64,000 nt of DNA. Source: Helicobacter cetorum (GTDB lineage: Bacteria; Campylobacterota; Campylobacteria; Campylobacterales; UBA6016). Made by a program: the position numbers and the translations under genes. Under the pieces are notes generated by a model. That model searched no databases, was not told the origin of the DNA, and saw only the letters and a list, made by a program, of their open reading frames with translations. Each line of letters opens with the position of its first letter. Within the stretch, counting starts at the first letter, position 1. Of the stretch, positions 62,399 through 64,000 are shown piece after piece. Where the stretch lies: positions 1 through 64,000 of the forward strand of contig DZAX01000004.1 of assembly GCA_022729705.1 (NCBI GenBank), written 5' to 3'.

Positions 62399-63727
62399 AT
62401 GAATCTAACCCCAAAAGAGATAGTAGCCGTATTAGACGAGTACGTCATAGGGCAACAAAACGCAAAAAAAGTAATAGCCATAGCGCTAAGAAACCGTATG
62501 AGACGGCTTAAGCTCTCCCCCGAGATGCAAGAAGACGTAGTTCCAAAAAATATACTGCTTATAGGTCCAACCGGCGTTGGTAAGACGGAAATCGCAAGAA
62601 GACTCGCCAAAACGTTTAACTTGCCGTTTGTCAAAGTAGAGGCTAGCAAATATACAGAGGTCGGTTTTGTCGGTAGGGACGTTGAGTCTATGGTGCGCGA
62701 CCTCGCCCTCGCCTCTTACAACCTTGTAAAAAAAGAGCACAAAGAGAGGCTAGCTCCGCAAATAAAAGAGAGAGCCTTGCACAAAACAGCTCTAAAGCTA
62801 ATGCCGGAACCGCCAATGGGCGCCTCTGAAGAGAAAAAAGAGGAGCACAAAAAAGCTCTCGAAAAGATGAAAGCAAAAGTAGTCTCAGGCGAAGCGGACG
62901 CTCTAAAAATAGAGGTGGAACACTCACGCTCAGCGAGTGACGGCTACGACTCAAGCCTACCGCCGGAGGTCGCCAAAATCCAAGAGTCTTTCTCAAAAAT
63001 ATTGGGCGGACTAGAGAAAAAAGATGTAAAAAAAGAGGTAAGCGTCAAAGAGGCTATATCTATTTTTGAACACGAAGCCGCTGAGGAGCTTGTAGATAAC
63101 GAAGCGATAAAGACGGAGGCTGTAAGACGCACCGAAGAAGAGGGAATAGTATTTATAGACGAGATAGACAAAATAGCCGTTAGCTCTTCTCAATCATCAA
63201 GACAAGACCCAAGCAAAGAGGGGGTGCAAAGAGACCTTTTGCCGATTATCGAGGGTTCTACGGTAAATACAAAGCTTGGACAGATAGACACAGACCACAT
63301 ACTTTTTATAGCGGCGGGAGCGTTTCATCTTACAAAGCCAAGCGACCTTATACCAGAGCTTCAAGGAAGATTTCCGCTTAGAGTTGAGATGGAGTCTTTG
63401 GATGAAGATGCGCTGTATGACATACTCACAAAGCCGAAAAACTCTATACTAAGACAGTATGAGGCGCTTTTGGGAGCTGAAGATGTTGAGGTTGTATTTG
63501 AAGAAGAGGCTGTGCGGGCGATGGCTCGTCTAGCGCAAAAGGCAAACGAGAAGACTGAGGATATAGGCGCAAGACGGCTTCACACCGTTATTGAAAGGGT
63601 GATGGAGGATATTAGCTTTGAAGCCGATACGATGGCGGGACAGAAACTATCCATCACAAGCGAGCTGGTTTTGCAAAAGCTAGAAAACATCGTAGAAAAC
63701 ATAGATCACGCAAGGTATATTCTTTGA
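62399..63727 (+). CDS. hslU: HslU ATPase subunit
   Basis: HslU is the AAA+ unfoldase that feeds HslV. The 442-residue protein has [20 protein letters not shown], Walker [16 protein letters not shown], an intermediate I-domain (about 110-235), Walker [13 protein letters not shown] and the C-terminal arginine region [20 protein letters not shown]. Length is normal. Its stop overlaps the TTG start of era. Confidence 0.97.
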   Translation: MNLTPKEIVAVLDEYVIGQQNAKKVIAIALRNRMRRLKLSPEMQEDVVPKNILLIGPTGVGKTEIARRLAKTFNLPFVKVEASKYTEVGFVGRDVESMVRDLALASYNLVKKEHKERLAPQIKERALHKTALKLMPEPPMGASEEKKEEHKKALEKMKAKVVSGEADALKIEVEHSRSASDGYDSSLPPEVAKIQESFSKILGGLEKKDVKKEVSVKEAISIFEHEAAEELVDNEAIKTEAVRRTEEEGIVFIDEIDKIAVSSSQSSRQDPSKEGVQRDLLPIIEGSTVNTKLGQIDTDHILFIAAGAFHLTKPSDLIPELQGRFPLRVEMESLDEDALYDILTKPKNSILRQYEALLGAEDVEVVFEEEAVRAMARLAQKANEKTEDIGARRLHTVIERVMEDISFEADTMAGQKLSITSELVLQKLENIVENIDHARYIL

Positions 63728-64000
63728 GCACAAACACAAAATGCGGCTTTGTAGCCGTAATCGGAAAACCAAACGCAGGTAAAAGCACGCTTCTAAACTG
63801 GCTCGTTGGCGAAAAAATAATGCTTGTAAGCCACAAGGCAAACGCGACTAGAAAAAGGCTAAAAGGCATCTTAATGCACAAAGACGCCCAAATAGTGTTA
63901 ATAGACACGCCGGGGATTCAAACGGGTAATAAACTGCTAAACGAATATATGCTGGGAGAGGCGATAAAAGCGGTTAGCGATGCCGACCTTATACTTTTTA
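63724..64000 (+). CDS. era: GTPase Era, 5' part (runs off the window)
   Basis: Era is a GTPase needed for 16S rRNA maturation and 30S assembly. From the TTG at 63724, overlapping the hslU stop, the frame reads [20 protein letters not shown] with G1 GKPNAGKST, the switch region [12 protein letters not shown] (G2) and [16 protein letters not shown] (G3), and stays open to the edge. About 92 of roughly 300 residues are visible; the KH domain lies outside. Confidence 0.93.
   Translation, partial: MSTNTKCGFVAVIGKPNAGKSTLLNWLVGEKIMLVSHKANATRKRLKGILMHKDAQIVLIDTPGIQTGNKLLNEYMLGEAIKAVSDADLILF

Overview
ORGANISM. The window looks like chromosome of a free-living Campylobacterota (epsilonproteobacterium), perhaps of the Sulfurimonas/Sulfuricurvum type; the genus is inference. 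The evidence is conserved gene order: trpS-serS-pflB, recA-eno-(FtsB-like)-(AMIN-like)-aroK, rluD-flpA-trmB-ftsE-ftsX-M23, and rplI-hslV-hslU-era all match Campylobacter and its relatives. The menaquinone genes (MqnA, MqnD) are of the futalosine pathway, and a desulforubrerythrin sits beside a cytochrome c peroxidase. The DNA is moderately AT-rich. I saw no rRNA, tRNA or CRISPR array. LAYOUT. 1-430 holds decayed insertion-sequence fragments. 430-6881 carries trpF/rpe, rpmB, a YoeB-type toxin-antitoxin pair, a radical SAM/UDG-like pair, mqnA, a flippase and a DUF465 protein. 7198-11183 has glmU, fliP and a two-component pair. 11258-11586 is an IS remnant. 11608-21337 is housekeeping: queH, fabZ, lpxA, clpX, mreB, mreC, carB and a Sua5/YciO protein. 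21500-26139 is pflB, serS and trpS on the minus strand. 26298-30738 is a complete type I secretion exporter without an adjacent substrate. 30863-34241 has a WbaP-like sugar transferase, an unknown gene, transposase debris and queC. 34242-40306 is the rluD-like/flpA/trmB/ftsEX/EnvC-like run. 40526-47970 covers a small protein, a porin, aroK to recA, mqnD, fliQ and murB. 48283-51319 has rdgB, a missed 35-residue membrane protein and a CpxA/CpxR/CpxP-like stress system. 51443-53563 is a PerR-like regulator with two peroxide-detoxifying genes. 53636-60981 is an accessory island: ZIP pseudogene, HIT protein, two DNA methyltransferases, a DpnII-type restriction enzyme with two unusual inserted genes, and a YafQ-type toxin-antitoxin pair between direct repeats. 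61096-64000 returns to housekeeping: HicB-like protein, rplI, hslVU and the start of era. MAIN UNEXPLAINED SIGNAL. A composite, multi-hairpin repeat is scattered through at least ten intergenic gaps. Its flanks and loops are conserved, but its stems differ completely between copies while staying paired. A related hairpin lies at the lpxA/clpX junction between two exact 26-bp direct repeats, which suggests mobility. SECOND SIGNAL. A tight minus-strand operon places a DGQHR (DndB-like) protein and an unknown helical protein between a Dam-type methylase and a DpnII-family nuclease, followed by an HTH gene, an unknown gene and a second methylase.
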